A program made the translations under genes and the position numbers. A stretch of 6,897 nt of DNA from Candidatus Falkowiibacteriota bacterium (GTDB taxonomy: Bacteria > Patescibacteriota > Patescibacteriia > Patescibacteriales > UBA12465): positions 1-6,897 of the forward strand of contig CAIZYV010000005.1 in assembly GCA_903937325.1 (NCBI GenBank), in the 5' to 3' direction. The notes below the pieces were generated by a model. That model was not told the origin of the DNA. It saw only the letters and a list, made by a program, of their open reading frames with translations, and searched no databases. This document shows, piece by piece, positions 6,632 to 6,897 of the stretch. Every line of letters begins with the position of its first letter. Positions within the stretch are counted from its first letter, which is position 1.

Positions 6632-6897
6632 TTAATTGGCTAGATTGGTATAATAGTCGCTCACATCCTCGTTATCTCCTAACTCTTCTAAAAACTTATT
6701 GGCCCTTTCTTGATCTTCGGCGCTAAGCGATAGCTTCTCTTTAGCGACATATTCTATTTCAGCGGAAGCCGACTTTAGGCCTTTAGTTTTACAAAAATCT
6801 TGCATTCTCTGAAAATCAGCCAGAGACGTATAAATAGTCAATCCTTCGTCGGCTTGATCAAGATCGCGAGCACCATTATCAATCAACTCCAATTCGA
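6632..6897 (-). CDS. yebC: YebC/PmpR/TACO1 family protein, C-terminal part only
   Basis: The frame is open to the right edge, so this is the last 88 complete codons of a gene that begins outside the window; full-length members have roughly 240-250 residues. The TTG at 6892-6890 is an internal leucine codon, since the frame continues upstream as Glu and beyond. The visible part contains ELIDNGARDLDQADEG followed by LTIYTSLADFQRMQDF, and it ends in DNEDVSDYYTNLAN. This matches the family's ElaiEaGAeD, the ltVyTdp-x-df segment and the final eDVQnVYhN motif. Members bind DNA and act as transcription regulators in some bacteria, and they are also linked to translation, as for mitochondrial TACO1. 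The conserved genomic link to ruvC supports the assignment. Confidence 0.93.
   Translation of the reverse strand, partial: ELELIDNGARDLDQADEGLTIYTSLADFQRMQDFCKTKGLKSASAEIEYVAKEKLSLSAEDQERANKFLEELGDNEDVSDYYTNLAN

Noticed and set aside
6618..6637. Imperfect inverted repeat (about 7 bp with one bulge) between the yebC stop and the ruvC start
   Set aside because: It is AT-rich with a weak stem and no T-run after it, so it is not a terminator; probably chance, though it sits just before the ruvC start.
6649..6654. TATAAT on the plus strand
   Set aside because: It lies inside yebC coding sequence, has no matching -35 box and no plus-strand gene follows it.

Overview
All recognisable genes in this 6.9-kb window lie on the minus strand, so transcription runs from the right end to the left. 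In transcription order they are: the 3' end of yebC (YebC/PmpR/TACO1 family), ruvC (Holliday junction resolvase), a first GT5 glycogen/starch synthase (glgA-like copy 1), a glycoside hydrolase family 57 protein, an aminoglycoside-phosphotransferase-fold kinase (APH-like), a second GT5 glycogen synthase (glgA-like copy 2), a probable intrinsic terminator, a candidate promoter, and a polysaccharide pyruvyl transferase family gene that runs off the left end. No RNA gene, insertion sequence, CRISPR array or integrase was seen. The only non-coding stretch over 50 bases is positions 877-1005.

Organism: the DNA is moderately AT-rich (about 40% GC by eye) and genes are very tightly packed (gaps of 3-36 nt). 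Six of six visible stop codons are TAA, and start codons lack clear Shine-Dalgarno sequences. A yebC-ruvC pair running into divergent GlgA and GH57 genes suggests an uncultivated bacterium of the Patescibacteria/CPR (Parcubacteria-like) type. This is inference from style and gene content; no phylogenetic marker in the window proves it.

How the genes fit together: positions about 1006-6127 form a compact alpha-glucan block. Two different ADP/UDP-glucose-dependent chain-elongating synthases flank a GH57 enzyme (a family that includes alpha-1,4-glucan branching enzymes, 4-alpha-glucanotransferases and amylases) and a small-molecule kinase of unknown substrate. The near-zero spacing implies one transcript, possibly started upstream of yebC or ruvC. 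No glgC, classical GH13 glgB, glgP or glgX gene is present here. If the pathway is complete, the nucleotide-sugar supply and degradation steps are encoded elsewhere or replaced. The terminator after the second glgA, followed by a perfect TATAAT box, suggests that the pyruvyl transferase gene is a separate transcription unit. It may start a neighbouring surface-polysaccharide region outside the window.

The points most worth a second look are the paired, divergent GlgA enzymes with a GH57 and an orphan kinase; the altered RxH motif of the pyruvyl transferase; the variant HLYQP motif of the GH57; and the absence of Shine-Dalgarno sequences.
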